A stretch of DNA of 38,097 bases from a virus. The translations under genes and the position numbers were made by a program. The DNA is taken from IMG/VR virus record IMGVR_UViG_3300048833_000397, positions 1-38,097 of that record. One strand, 5' to 3'. A model generated the notes under the pieces. It saw only the letters and a program-made list of their open reading frames with translations. It was not told the origin of the DNA and searched no databases. Positions 1 to 7,511 of the stretch are shown piece by piece (position 1 is the stretch's first letter; each line of letters begins with the position of its first letter).

Positions 1-127
1 GGGGGGGGGTGCCGGTGAATCCGTCCGAGTTCAAGCGCGCCTGGCGCGACGCCGCGGTGTGCGCCGGCATGGACCCCGATCTGTTCTTCCCGCCGCGACA
101 CCAGAACGTCGACGAGCGCGCAGAGGC
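1..127. repeat. Terminal direct repeat, copy 1 (circular assembly overlap)
   Basis: The first 127 bases are identical to 37971-38097. The length equals a k-mer size commonly used by de Bruijn assemblers, so the simplest reading is that the contig is circular and its ends overlap. The copy begins with a run of nine G followed by the start region of the WhiB-like gene. It is not evidence for a biological terminal repeat. Confidence 0.95.
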
Positions 128-323
128 TGCGTGCCGGGTGTGCCCGGTCTCGGGCCCGTGCCTGGATTGGGCGCTGCGCCACGAGCGCGACGGGTTCTGG
201 GCTGGGACCACCGTGAAGCGCCGGCAGGTGCTGCGCCGCACCCTCGGCGTCCAGCTGATCGAACCCGCCCCGGCCTCCACCCTTCTGTCCGCCCTCTCGA
301 CTGCGGAGGACCTGACCGCATGA
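15..323 (+). CDS. WhiB-family Fe-S transcriptional regulator
   Basis: 102 residues, typical WhiB length. The four cluster-binding cysteines are visible at about 16, 40, 43 and 49 (C-X23-C-X2-C-X5-C), with the family motif DPDLFFP after the first. The family's G-[VI]-W-G-G turn appears as GFWAG, followed by a basic tail (KRRQVLRR) that could contact DNA. WhiB proteins hold a 4Fe-4S cluster and usually act by binding region 4 of the housekeeping sigma factor. Phage copies such as that of mycobacteriophage TM4 are known to interfere with host WhiB2. The GTG at 15 is preferred because the G-run lies at ribosome-binding distance; a GTG at 9 is the alternative. It follows the gene ending at 37968 across the circular join and overlaps the next gene by 4 bases (ATGA). 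The second, truncated copy is at the window end. Confidence 0.92.
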   Translation: MNPSEFKRAWRDAAVCAGMDPDLFFPPRHQNVDERAEAACRVCPVSGPCLDWALRHERDGFWAGTTVKRRQVLRRTLGVQLIEPAPASTLLSALSTAEDLTA

Positions 324-1309
324 CCACCACCGCCCCCACCACCCCGACCGGCCCGGTGCACCCGGCCCGGCGTCTCGACGTCGAGGCGTGGCTCACCGAG
401 CTCGGCGCCACGTGGACGTTCGACGGCGACCTTCCGCTGCACCGGATCGACCGGGCTGCATCGCTGGCGAACCAGGTGCGCCACAACCCGCTCCGCGAGG
501 ACGTCGTCGAGCGGTACGCCGCCGCGATGCTCACCGGCGCAGCGTTCCCGCCGCTGATCGTCACCCCGACCACCGGCGACCTGTACGCGCTGCTGTCCGG
601 GAACCACCGCCACGGCGCCCTCGCACAGATCTCGGCGTCGACGTTCCCCGCCTACGTCGTGACCGGCTCGGACCGGGTCCTGCTCCAGATCCGTGTCGAG
701 GACAACGCCCACCACGGGCTCGGCCTCACCGACGCCGAACGCCTCGAGCACGCGATCGCCCTGATCAGCCTCGGCCTCACCCAGAAGGCCGCCGCCGCAG
801 CCGTCGGGCTCCCGCAGCCGAAGGTGTCGATCGCCGCCGCCGTCGCGGACGCCCGCCGCCGCGCCGAGCTCCTCGACATCGACGCCCGGTTCCACCGCCT
901 CCCCCAGGCCACCCGCTACCAGCTGTCCCAGATCAGCGACGACACCGTGTTCGGCGCCGCCGCCACCCTCGTCGCCCAGACCGGCATGGCGAAGGCCGAC
1001 GTCGACAAGGTCGTCCGGGCCGTGGTCTCGGTGGACACCGTCGAGGCCCTGCGGATCATCGGCCAGGAGGAAGCCGACTTCGAGCACCAGGCCAGCGCCC
1101 GCTCCGGGAACGTGCGCAGCTCGTCGCGCACCGCCCGCGCCCGGTTCGAGGCGGCGCTCGCCGAGATCTCCGGGCTCGACCCCGCCGAGATCTACGACAC
1201 CTGCCCGAACGACGACGTCCGCGCCACCGTCGCCCAGCGGATCATGGCCACCGCGAAGGTCCTCCACACCACCCACGACCTCCTCAAGCCCCCGGCCCGC
1301 ACCCGATGA
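320..1309 (+). CDS. ParB-like N-terminal domain protein with HTH
   Basis: 329 residues from ATG 320, overlapping the WhiB stop. Residues about 38-130 resemble the ParB/sulfiredoxin fold: a segment ending in PPLIV, then GNHRHGA at 94-100 in the place of the ParB GERR-x-x-A box, and EDN at about 127-129 in the place of the ENLQR box. Residues about 151-175 (GLTQKAAAAAVGLPQPKVS) look like a helix-turn-helix. ParB domains bind CTP and/or DNA, and in phages they serve in partition, transcription control or as nucleases. No parA is seen in the window, so plasmid-style partition is unlikely. It is the first of two ParB-like genes in the early operon, and it overlaps the next gene by 4 bases. Specific role unknown. 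Confidence 0.72.
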   Translation: MTTTAPTTPTGPVHPARRLDVEAWLTELGATWTFDGDLPLHRIDRAASLANQVRHNPLREDVVERYAAAMLTGAAFPPLIVTPTTGDLYALLSGNHRHGALAQISASTFPAYVVTGSDRVLLQIRVEDNAHHGLGLTDAERLEHAIALISLGLTQKAAAAAVGLPQPKVSIAAAVADARRRAELLDIDARFHRLPQATRYQLSQISDDTVFGAAATLVAQTGMAKADVDKVVRAVVSVDTVEALRIIGQEEADFEHQASARSGNVRSSSRTARARFEAALAEISGLDPAEIYDTCPNDDVRATVAQRIMATAKVLHTTHDLLKPPARTR

Positions 1310-1638
1310 CCGCCATCACCCAGCCGCCCGGGCAGCTCCACCTCCTGCCCCCACCACCGGCGCAGGCGGCGACGTCCTACCGGGTCGTGTCCATGCCGGC
1401 CGACCCGGCCAGCACCCCCCGCTGGTCCGACACGATCCGGGACCTCCCGGTCGCCGCCTCGAGGGCCGCCCGAGCCGCTACCCGTGACGGGCAGGCGTGG
1501 CTCGTCGCCGCGGACTTCTCCGCAATCCACATCACCGCCGCCGGCGAGGTCACCTCGACGTGCGGCCCCCAGCTCTCGGGGTGGGCCGTCCTGGCCGCCC
1601 GAGTCATCACCAACCTCGAAGGGACCCCTCGCCCATGA
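1306..1638 (+). CDS. Hypothetical protein between two ParB-like genes
   Basis: 110 residues from ATG 1306 (ATGA overlap with the upstream stop), ending in a 4-base overlap with the second ParB-like gene. The N-terminus is Pro/Gln-rich (about residues 6-22). The rest is a compact alpha/beta-looking stretch with WSDTIRDLP, DGQAWLVAADFSAIHI and a C-terminal AVLAARVI helix. No membrane segment and no cysteine cluster. Position between the two ParB-like genes suggests co-expression with them, perhaps as a partner. No family recognised. Confidence 0.7.
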   Translation: MTAITQPPGQLHLLPPPPAQAATSYRVVSMPADPASTPRWSDTIRDLPVAASRAARAATRDGQAWLVAADFSAIHITAAGEVTSTCGPQLSGWAVLAARVITNLEGTPRP

Positions 1639-3200
1639 CCACCACCGCCACGGTGCACGAGCTGATCATGCTCGACCACGACCAGCTCCAGCCCCACCCA
1701 GACAACCCGCGCAAGCGGTTCGTCGACATCGCCGAGCTCGCGAAGTCGATCGCCGGCGTCGGGATCCTCGAGCCGCTCCTCGTGCTCCCCCCGAACGACG
1801 ACGGCATCCACCTGATCGTCGCCGGCGAGCGCCGCTGGCGCGCCTCCGCCAAGGCCAACCTCGATGGCCCGTTGCCGTGCGTGGTCCGGACCATGACCCC
1901 CGTCGAGGTCCTTGAGGCGATGCTCACCGAGAACCTCCAGCGCTCCGAGCTCACCCCGATCGAAGAGGCCCGCGCCTACCAGGGGCTGATCGACCTCGAC
2001 GCCACCGTCGCATCGATCGCCAAGAAGGTCGGCCGCTCCCAGCCCCTCGTGAAGTCGAGGCTCGCGCTGCTCGCGCTCCCACCCAAGGTCCTGGCCCTCG
2101 TCGAGACCGGCGACCTCACCCTCGGCACCGCCGACGAGCTCCTCGCCTACGCCGCCGACGACGACGCCATGGCCTGGTTCGCCAAGGCCCTCGCCGACGG
2201 CGAGATCCTCTTCAAGCCGGCAGGGCAGGTCGGCTCCTACATCGCCCGTCGCGACCGTGATCGCGAGGTCGAAGCGATGCGCACCCAACTCGCCGACAAG
2301 GGCCTCACCGAGTACGTCCCCAACGACAGCTACTGGTCTCCGCCCTACGAGCTGACCACCCGGGGCCCGTGCAAGCTCACCCAGCTCGGCTTCACCGCGG
2401 CAGCCCACGCCAAGGAGCCCTGCCACGCCGTGTGGCTCGAGGGCACGCGCTACGTGCACCACAAGCTGACCAAGGTCCCGCTGTGCCTCAAGCCCGGCCG
2501 CCACACCCCCACGGCGAAGCCCGCCGACCGATCCGACCTCCAGCTCGACGACGCCAAGGCCAAGAGCCTCAAGAAGGCCAAGGCCCCCGGTGTCTCGGCC
2601 GAGGAGAAGGCCCGCCAGAAGCACGAGCAGCAGCTGAAGGAGATCCGCACCGAGTTCGTGGCCAAGCTCCTCGCCGGCCCCGGCAAGGTCCCGTTCGAGC
2701 TCCCACCGATCGTCGACACGATCCTGCTGGCTCGGCCGAGCTACGAGGTGATCAAGGTCGCCGTGGCCATGGTCGGCATCGACGTCGCCAAGCTCAAGGA
2801 CACCGGCGGCGTGAACCCGGAGTGGAACGCCTGGTTCGACTTCTGCGACATCCCCCGCAACCGCGCCCGTGCCGTCGCCGCGGTCGTCCTGGCCCAGGCC
2901 GAGCACAGCTTCGCCTACGAGCCGTCGAGCTTCGACGGCATCACCGACCCCGACTACCTCGAGCTGCTCGTCGCCCACGGCTACCAGCTCTCGTCCCTCG
3001 AGGAGAAGGTCCTCGTCGACGCCGAACGCCTCGACCCGCCCGAGCCGGCCCCCGCGCCAGCGCCGACCGACGCCCAGGTCGAGCTCGCCGAGCTGACCGC
3101 CCTCTCGGCCGACATGAACGACGGCCCCGAGCTCGACCAGGTGAACGCCCGCATCGCCGAGCTCATGGGCACCCCCACCGCCGACGACGAGGAGGGGTGA
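1635..3200 (+). CDS. ParB/RepB/Spo0J family DNA-binding protein
   Basis: 521 residues. All classic ParB N-terminal boxes are present: HPDNPRKRF at about 21-29, AGERRWRAS at 63-71 (the CTP-binding box) and TENLQRSELTPIEEA at 98-112. A helix-turn-helix follows (DATVASIAKKVGRSQPLVK, about 122-140). The long C-terminal part (about 200-521) is unusual. It carries dispersed Cys/His, a Lys-rich helical linker around 300-335 (KAKSLKKAKAPGVSAEEKARQKHEQQ) and an acidic tail with Pro-Ala repeats. Many plasmid and phage ParB proteins spread on DNA from a parS site; no ParA ATPase is nearby. The role could be regulation of transcription, DNA condensation or plasmid-like maintenance. Translation is coupled: ATG 1635 overlaps the previous stop, and its own TGA shares one base with the next ATG. 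Confidence 0.88.
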   Translation: MTTTATVHELIMLDHDQLQPHPDNPRKRFVDIAELAKSIAGVGILEPLLVLPPNDDGIHLIVAGERRWRASAKANLDGPLPCVVRTMTPVEVLEAMLTENLQRSELTPIEEARAYQGLIDLDATVASIAKKVGRSQPLVKSRLALLALPPKVLALVETGDLTLGTADELLAYAADDDAMAWFAKALADGEILFKPAGQVGSYIARRDRDREVEAMRTQLADKGLTEYVPNDSYWSPPYELTTRGPCKLTQLGFTAAAHAKEPCHAVWLEGTRYVHHKLTKVPLCLKPGRHTPTAKPADRSDLQLDDAKAKSLKKAKAPGVSAEEKARQKHEQQLKEIRTEFVAKLLAGPGKVPFELPPIVDTILLARPSYEVIKVAVAMVGIDVAKLKDTGGVNPEWNAWFDFCDIPRNRARAVAAVVLAQAEHSFAYEPSSFDGITDPDYLELLVAHGYQLSSLEEKVLVDAERLDPPEPAPAPAPTDAQVELAELTALSADMNDGPELDQVNARIAELMGTPTADDEEG

Positions 3201-3838
3201 TGGACCTGACGATGACCGCCACCCCCGAGCTCGTCGCGATGGTGCGGCACATGCTCGCGCACCCCGAGGGGCTGCCCTGGTCGCTCCAGGGGTTCGGGAT
3301 GCTCCGATGCGACATCGACGGCCGCGACTACCGGCTGCACGTGTGGGACCACCGGTTCCGGGCCCCGAGCGTCGCCTCGATCCACGACCACCCGTGGGAC
3401 CTCGAGTCGCTCGTGCTGTCCGGATCGATCACGAACGTGCTCTACAAGATCGAGGAGGACACGGCTCCGGTCAGCCGGGCGAACCACTACGGCAACCTCA
3501 TCCAGCCCGGGCCCGAGGCGCGCGAGATCGAGCGTCCCCGACCGATGGTGCTCCGAGTTCTGGAGCGCTCCACCTACCGCTCCGGCGCCGGGTACGCCCA
3601 GAGGGCCGACGAAGTGCACGACACCGAGTTCACGACCGGGACCGTCACCCTGGTGCGCCGCACGAACCGCCAGACCACCGGCGCCGCCGGCGACAAGGCC
3701 CGGATCTTCTGGCCCAAGGCGCATGGACGGGACTGGCTCGATGCGACCCCGCAGGAGGCCACCCGCGAGAAGGTCAAGACGATCTGCGACGTCGCCCTGG
3801 CGATGTGGGGGCAGTACGCGCCCGAGGCCTCGACGTGA
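3200..3838 (+). CDS. Cupin-fold-like hypothetical protein
   Basis: 212 residues, ATG sharing one base with the ParB stop. The segment SVASIHDHPWDLESLVLSGS (about 55-75) carries the H-x-H plus downstream Gly pattern of cupin motif 1. A later ADEVHDTEFTTGTVTLV stretch supplies a possible third histidine and the motif 2 strands. Cupins are small metal-binding beta-barrels found as dioxygenases, isomerases or binding proteins. The substrate cannot be inferred. The C-terminus is helical (REKVKTICDVALAMWGQYA). It sits in the early operon between the ParB-like gene and small zinc-ribbon genes. Fold assignment is by motif only. Confidence 0.6.
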   Translation: MDLTMTATPELVAMVRHMLAHPEGLPWSLQGFGMLRCDIDGRDYRLHVWDHRFRAPSVASIHDHPWDLESLVLSGSITNVLYKIEEDTAPVSRANHYGNLIQPGPEAREIERPRPMVLRVLERSTYRSGAGYAQRADEVHDTEFTTGTVTLVRRTNRQTTGAAGDKARIFWPKAHGRDWLDATPQEATREKVKTICDVALAMWGQYAPEAST

Positions 3839-4032
3839 CACGGGTCTCGGTCCACCACGGCGCACCCCCGACCGGCCACCAGGTCGTGACCGAGCTCACC
3901 CGAGCCGGCCTCACCCGGCCGTGCCCCTCGACGTGCGCGCCCTCGACGGCCCCGCACCGCGACGGGGTGTGCCCCCAGTGCGCCCGCCCGTGGACCGAGA
4001 CCCCCGTCGAGCTCAGCCAGGGAGCGGCCTGA
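3835..4032 (+). CDS. Small Cys-rich (zinc-ribbon-like) protein
   Basis: 65 residues, GTG start overlapping the cupin-like gene stop by 4 bases. Two cysteine pairs, CPSTC (about 30-34) and CPQC (about 47-50), separated by HRDG suggest one zinc site. Small zinc ribbons of this sort are common in early regions of actinophages, and their roles are mostly unknown. It ends 4 bases before the next GTG. Confidence 0.6.
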   Translation: MTRVSVHHGAPPTGHQVVTELTRAGLTRPCPSTCAPSTAPHRDGVCPQCARPWTETPVELSQGAA

Positions 4033-4036
4033 CCCC

Positions 4037-4315
4037 GTGAACGTCCTCGCCGCGCTCGCCTCGTTCGACGCCACCCTGCCCGACGGGCAGCTGGTGGCGC
4101 TCGCTGGCGCGCCCGGTGTCGAGCGGGACTCGATCGTGGTCCGCTGCACGCCTCGGCGCGGTGGGCACGGGTTCCATGCCGTCACGTGGACCCAGAACGG
4201 CGTGCACCGCTCGGCGGAGGGTTCGACCCTCGGGGTGGCCCTGCGGCGCGCCCTGCGGCTGGCAGGGACCGCATCCGCCCCCGTCGAGATCACCGAGGCG
4301 GTGCCCGCACCGTGA
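4037..4315 (+). CDS. Hypothetical protein
   Basis: 92 residues from GTG 4037, with a G-rich GGGAGCGG stretch about 10 bases upstream. The sequence predicts beta strands (DSIVVRCTPR, FHAVTWTQNGVHRSAEG) and a basic helix (LGVALRRALRLAG). No cysteine motif or membrane segment. It overlaps the sigma-like gene by 4 bases (GTGA), implying coupled translation. No family recognised. Confidence 0.6.
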   Translation: MNVLAALASFDATLPDGQLVALAGAPGVERDSIVVRCTPRRGGHGFHAVTWTQNGVHRSAEGSTLGVALRRALRLAGTASAPVEITEAVPAP

Positions 4316-4947
4316 CCGCCACCGTGTCGACCGCCACCGACGAGCTGATCGCCGCCCACGAGCACCTGGTGCCCATCACCGTGCGCCGCCGCTACATGTC
4401 GCTGCTCTCGCCCCGGTACTCGTTCGAGGACGCATGCCAGGAAGGCTGGATCGGTCTCCGTCACGCTGCGCTGACCCACGACCCCGACGTGTGCACCTTC
4501 CAGTCGCATGCGATCAACCGGATCCGCAAGGCGGTCGTGCGAGGTGCTGGCCGGGTCGAGGGCATCGACTCCCGGCGAGGGCGCCCGCGCAAGGTCCTCT
4601 CGCTCGATGAGCTCGTCGTCGCGCACGCAGCGTCTGACCGCCAGACCCTCGGGGCCCGGATCCCTGACCCGGGCCCCGGGCCCGACACCGCCGCCCTCGA
4701 CCGCGCCGGCCTCACGGCTGCCGTCGACGCCGCCCGAGCGTCGGTCGATGACCTGATCGACCTGGTCGTCCTCGACTGGCTCCTGAACCTCGACGACACC
4801 CGAACCCAGGTCGGCTCGCACGAGGGGCCCTTCTGGCGCGACCTCACGCGTGGAGACTCGTGGCAGGTCTGCGATCGCCATCGTCGCCAGTACGAGACGG
4901 CAGACGATGAGTACGGCCCCTTCGAGTGGGTCGAGGTCGACGCCTGA
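4312..4947 (+). CDS. Sigma-70 region 2-like protein
   Basis: 211 residues from GTG 4312. Residues about 35-75 match sigma-70 region 2: FEDACQEGWIGLRHAALTHD followed by FQSHAINRIRKAVVR, paralleling the family pattern D-L-x-Q-E-G-x-I-G-L ... F-x-T-Y-A-x-x-x-I-R-x-A-I-x-R. That region binds the beta-prime clamp helices and reads the -10 element. The second half has helices (AAVDAARASVDDLIDLVVLDWLLNL) but no recognisable region 4 helix-turn-helix, so -35 recognition is not evident. It could redirect host RNA polymerase to phage promoters with a partner, or act as an anti-host factor. The presence of a WhiB in the same operon is suggestive. Its stop shares one base with the next ATG. Confidence 0.72.
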   Translation: MTATVSTATDELIAAHEHLVPITVRRRYMSLLSPRYSFEDACQEGWIGLRHAALTHDPDVCTFQSHAINRIRKAVVRGAGRVEGIDSRRGRPRKVLSLDELVVAHAASDRQTLGARIPDPGPGPDTAALDRAGLTAAVDAARASVDDLIDLVVLDWLLNLDDTRTQVGSHEGPFWRDLTRGDSWQVCDRHRRQYETADDEYGPFEWVEVDA

Positions 4948-6041
4948 TGCCTTGGTTCAAGATCTCCGACGACTGGCTCGACCACCCGAAGGTGCAGCGG
5001 GCCGGGAAGAACGGCCGGGCCTTGTGGGTCGCGGTCGGGAACCGGTGTGCGAAGTACTCCTCGGACGGGTGGATCGAGGGCGACCTCCTCAAGGGCATCG
5101 CCGCGCTCGCCGAGGTCCCGCTCGGACCCACGGCGCGCAAGCTCGTCGAGCTCGGCCTGTGGCACGACGCCGAGACGCTCAAGCGGTGCGAGCCGTGCCT
5201 GCGTGACATCGAGGCGATCAACGCCCACCGCCGCACCGACGGCGACCCGCTGCTGCGCCTGGCCGCCGGCGACTACTACAGCCACGACTGGGCGGCCCAT
5301 CAGCTCTCGAAGCACCGCACGGCGTCCGTGGAGGCCCGCATGGCCGAGGACCGGTCCCGGTCGCTGCGCAAGGACCCGAACCTGTGCCAGGACATCCAGG
5401 CCCGTGACCGTGGCCGCTGCCGCTACTGCGGCCGCCGCGTGAACTGGAAGGACCGGCGCGGGCCGGCGCGCGCCACCTACGACCACATCGACCCGTTCTG
5501 CTTCGCGCCGAACGGCGGGAACTTCCTCGAGGGCGTCGTCGTCGCGTGCGGGCCGTGCAACAGCGACAAGGGGCAGCGCACCGCCACCGAGTGGGAAACC
5601 GAGGGCGGCCCCACGCTCAAGCCCCCGGGATGGTCCCCCGAGGACCCCGAGCCGCCCACCGAGCCGTCCGCCGGCGCGCCGCCCGGACCTGACCCGGAAC
5701 CTGACCCGGAACCTGGCTCCGGACCTAGCCCCGATCTAATCCCACCCCCCGGTTTTTCTGACTCTGGACCTAGCTCTCCTCACGGGCACGGGCGGCCGGA
5801 CGCGCCACTCGGGCCGGGTCGGGTTGGGCCAGGTTCCGGGCCAGGTTCCGGGTCAGGTCCGGGCGGGCTCGGGCTGGCCGGGGCCGGTCCGGGTTGGGCG
5901 GGGCTGGTCCGATCCGGGTTGGGCGGGGCTGGGACGGGAGCCTCGCCGCCCACCGACGTGAGTGCTGCCGATGCCGTGGTCGGTGCTGATGAAGATCCCG
6001 CTACCGACGTGACCGAGGAGTTCCACCATGGCGCTGCATGA
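4947..6041 (+). CDS. Replication-initiator-like protein with HNH domain and Gly/Pro-rich tail
   Basis: 364 residues. Residues 1-75 (MPWFKISDDWLDHPKVQRAG...ALWVAVGNRC...DGWIEGDLL) resemble the winged-helix N-terminus of phage replication organisers. Residues about 150-215 form an HNH nuclease: CRYCGRRVNW, then YDHIDPF (the D-H pair), GGNFLEGVVVACGPCNSDKG (the Asn and the second Cys pair, zinc-ribbon type). From about 225 to 345 the protein is a low-complexity Pro/Glu then Gly/Pro tail, encoded by DNA that holds short tandem repeats and a 39-bp inverted repeat. The combination of initiator-like head, nuclease and repeat DNA in the gene resembles phages whose origin lies inside the initiator gene. 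The initiator assignment is inference; the HNH is well supported. Confidence 0.7.
   Translation: MPWFKISDDWLDHPKVQRAGKNGRALWVAVGNRCAKYSSDGWIEGDLLKGIAALAEVPLGPTARKLVELGLWHDAETLKRCEPCLRDIEAINAHRRTDGDPLLRLAAGDYYSHDWAAHQLSKHRTASVEARMAEDRSRSLRKDPNLCQDIQARDRGRCRYCGRRVNWKDRRGPARATYDHIDPFCFAPNGGNFLEGVVVACGPCNSDKGQRTATEWETEGGPTLKPPGWSPEDPEPPTEPSAGAPPGPDPEPDPEPGSGPSPDLIPPPGFSDSGPSSPHGHGRPDAPLGPGRVGPGSGPGSGSGPGGLGLAGAGPGWAGLVRSGLGGAGTGASPPTDVSAADAVVGADEDPATDVTEEFHHGAA
5681..5864. repeat. 39-bp inverted repeat with tandem iterons (candidate origin)
   Basis: The left arm 5681-5719 and the right arm 5826-5864 are inverted copies matching at 37 of 39 positions, separated by 106 bp. Each arm carries two tandem copies of a 12-base unit (left: cctgacccggaa; right: its complement with one change). 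The spacer holds the least GC-rich stretch nearby (gatctaat, ggtttttctg) and a near-repeat of 13 bases (ctccggacctagc at 5717, ctctggacctagc at 5762). The strand composition flips from C-rich to G-rich across the spacer. All of this lies inside the coding sequence of the initiator-like protein. The structure is seen directly; the origin role is inferred. Confidence 0.55.
5889..5932 (+). repeat. 19-bp direct repeat, two copies
   Basis: The 19-base unit ccgggttgggcggggctgg occurs at 5889-5907 and 5914-5932, a 25-base period, just right of the inverted repeat. It encodes part of the Gly/Trp-rich tail (GWAGLV, LGGAGT). It may be simple low-complexity drift or part of the same iteron array. Confidence 0.8.
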
Positions 6042-6810
6042 CGTGCCTCGCCGTGATCCGTTGCCGCTCGGTCGGTCGGTCGAGTCCCGTGGGTTCGTGA
6101 CCGCTGCCGATCAGGAGCTGCTGGCCCGGTTCGGTGCGTGCGTCCGTGAGCTCGGGCGGATCGATCGACGGTTGCCGGCGGCGCTGCACGTGATGCGGGA
6201 CTCGCTCGGTGGTCAGCCCAAGGCGGCCGCCTCTCACCGGGAGGGCGATGACGCCGGCGACGAGGATGCTGATCGTCGGCGCCTGTGGTGCGAGGAGCAC
6301 GAGCAGTCCCTCGATCGGTGTGACCCGACCGGGCCGTGCGAGGGGCTGCGGGATCGGGAGATCTCCGACCCGACCGGGACCGCTGCGGTGGCGTTCGATC
6401 CGGCGGCGTCGGACATGGCCACGGTGCGCAAGCGGCTCGATGGGATCGTGCGCCAGGCGGTCGAGCTGGCGGCGCTGCTCGCTGCGTACCCGACCGATGT
6501 GCAGGTGCGCGAGCAGCTCGGCCCCGATGACGAGATCGGCACGGTGTGGTGCCGGTGCTGCTGGAAGGACGACAAGTACTGCGAGCCGATCACGACCCGG
6601 TCGTCTGGGCCGAAGGCGGGGAGCCCGTACTACGTGGGGCTGTGCAGGTGGTGCGGTCAGATGAAGGCGGAGCTCGGGTTCGAGCCGCCGACGTGGATGG
6701 TGGCGATGCGGCACCGTGGCGAGCGCATCGGCCCGGGCCACGTCGAGAAGGCACTCGAGCAGCGCCCGGCCACGCCGAAGAAGAGCAAGGGCCGTGGCAA
6801 GCGGAAGTGA
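6028..6810 (+). CDS. Hypothetical Cys-rich protein
   Basis: 260 residues from ATG 6028, with a GAGGAG ribosome site 8 bases upstream; the start lies inside the previous gene (14-base overlap). N-terminal helices (TAADQELLARFGACVRELGRIDRRL) are followed by an acidic stretch around residue 75. A cysteine-rich segment lies at about 170-210, with WCRCCW and CRWCG, likely a zinc site. The C-terminus is very basic (PKKSKGRGKRK), consistent with nucleic-acid binding. A transcription or replication accessory role is possible from position beside the HNH protein, but no family is recognised. Confidence 0.68.
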   Translation: MALHDVPRRDPLPLGRSVESRGFVTAADQELLARFGACVRELGRIDRRLPAALHVMRDSLGGQPKAAASHREGDDAGDEDADRRRLWCEEHEQSLDRCDPTGPCEGLRDREISDPTGTAAVAFDPAASDMATVRKRLDGIVRQAVELAALLAAYPTDVQVREQLGPDDEIGTVWCRCCWKDDKYCEPITTRSSGPKAGSPYYVGLCRWCGQMKAELGFEPPTWMVAMRHRGERIGPGHVEKALEQRPATPKKSKGRGKRK

Positions 6811-7049
6811 TCCAGCTCCAGCTGCCGCTCGGCCCTCCGGTTGGGCGGGTGCCGTCGTTCCTCGCCGAGGACAACGCCACCCTGCTGGTCATCGCCGGGC
6901 AGGAGCGGCGCCGGCCCGGTGGTCGGCGGCAGGCGATCGCCGTGCTGCGGTGGCGAGCAACGATGGATCGTGGTGGGCGGATGCGCCGGCCGACCGCCGA
7001 GCAGCTCGCTGTGCTCGACCGGATCGAGCAGCAGCTCGGGGGCACGTGA
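6807..7049 (+). CDS. Small hypothetical protein
   Basis: 80 residues from GTG 6807 (GTGA overlap). Starts MIQLQLPLGPPVGRVPSFL, then a basic segment GQERRRPGGRRQAIAVLRWR and a C-terminal helix PTAEQLAVLDRIEQQLGG. Rich in Arg and without cysteines. Next start GTG 7046 again overlaps by 4 bases, so it belongs to the same chained operon. Function not recognised. Confidence 0.6.
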   Translation: MIQLQLPLGPPVGRVPSFLAEDNATLLVIAGQERRRPGGRRQAIAVLRWRATMDRGGRMRRPTAEQLAVLDRIEQQLGGT

Positions 7050-7198
7050 TCGGCAGCATCCACCATCCGTGTCCCCGTGCGTGTCACGCTTTCGCTATTG
7101 ATGGGCCGACGTGGTGCTGCACCACCGGCCCATCTGCGCGTTCGGGGTCGGCTCGAGGGGGCGATCCCGGACGTCGCGATCGAGGCGACCGTGGCTGA
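7046..7198 (+). CDS. Very small Cys/His-rich protein
   Basis: 50 residues from GTG 7046, coupled to the stop of the previous gene. The N-terminal half (HHPCPRACHAFAIDGPTWCC) has four Cys and three His, which suggests a small zinc-binding knuckle; the second half is Gly/Arg/Asp-rich. Its TGA overlaps the GTG start of the HNH nuclease at 7191 by 8 bases. Coding status rests on operon fit and the Cys/His pattern only. Confidence 0.42.
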   Translation: MIGSIHHPCPRACHAFAIDGPTWCCTTGPSARSGSARGGDPGRRDRGDRG

Positions 7199-7511
7199 CC
7201 GCACACCTTGGGGTGGGTCGGACCGCCGCCAACGGCTCCCGGCCGACTGGTACAAGCGAGTGCGCCCGGCGGTGCTGCGGCGGGACTTGGGGATCTGCCA
7301 GATCTGCGGGGTGCTGGCCGCCACCAAGAAGGGCGGCCGATGGATCGGCGGCGTCGTCGATCACATCGTGCCCGGAGACGATCACCGGCTGGCCAACCTC
7401 CAGACCATCTGCTCCACGTGCGACCGAGCGAAGTCGAGCGCCGAGGGCGTCGCCGCTCGCCGGCCGCCCCGACGTCGTCCATCAGCGAAGCACCCGGGCC
7501 TGATCCAGTGA
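7191..7511 (+). CDS. HNH endonuclease next to terminase
   Basis: 106 residues. GTG 7191 is chosen because GAGGCG lies 6 bases upstream and the gene overlaps the preceding stop; a longer reading from 7077 is open but lacks a comparable site. The HNH core is clear: CQICG, VVDHIVPGDDHRLANLQ and CSTCDRAKS, a zinc-coordinated DH...N fold. HNH proteins encoded directly beside the terminase are common in cos-type phages. In HK97 and related phages they are needed for terminase cleavage during packaging. That role is inferred here from gene order. Confidence 0.85.
   Translation: MADRTPWGGSDRRQRLPADWYKRVRPAVLRRDLGICQICGVLAATKKGGRWIGGVVDHIVPGDDHRLANLQTICSTCDRAKSSAEGVAARRPPRRRPSAKHPGLIQ

Noticed and set aside
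1-127. Terminal repeat as a natural phage end
   Set aside because: The exact length of 127 and the continuity of the operon across the join point to assembly overlap instead.
1377-2978. Long minus-strand open frame of 533 codons
   Set aside because: It lies opposite the ParB gene, and its composition (Gly/Val/Leu/Glu-rich, no motifs) is that of an antisense shadow in very GC-rich DNA.
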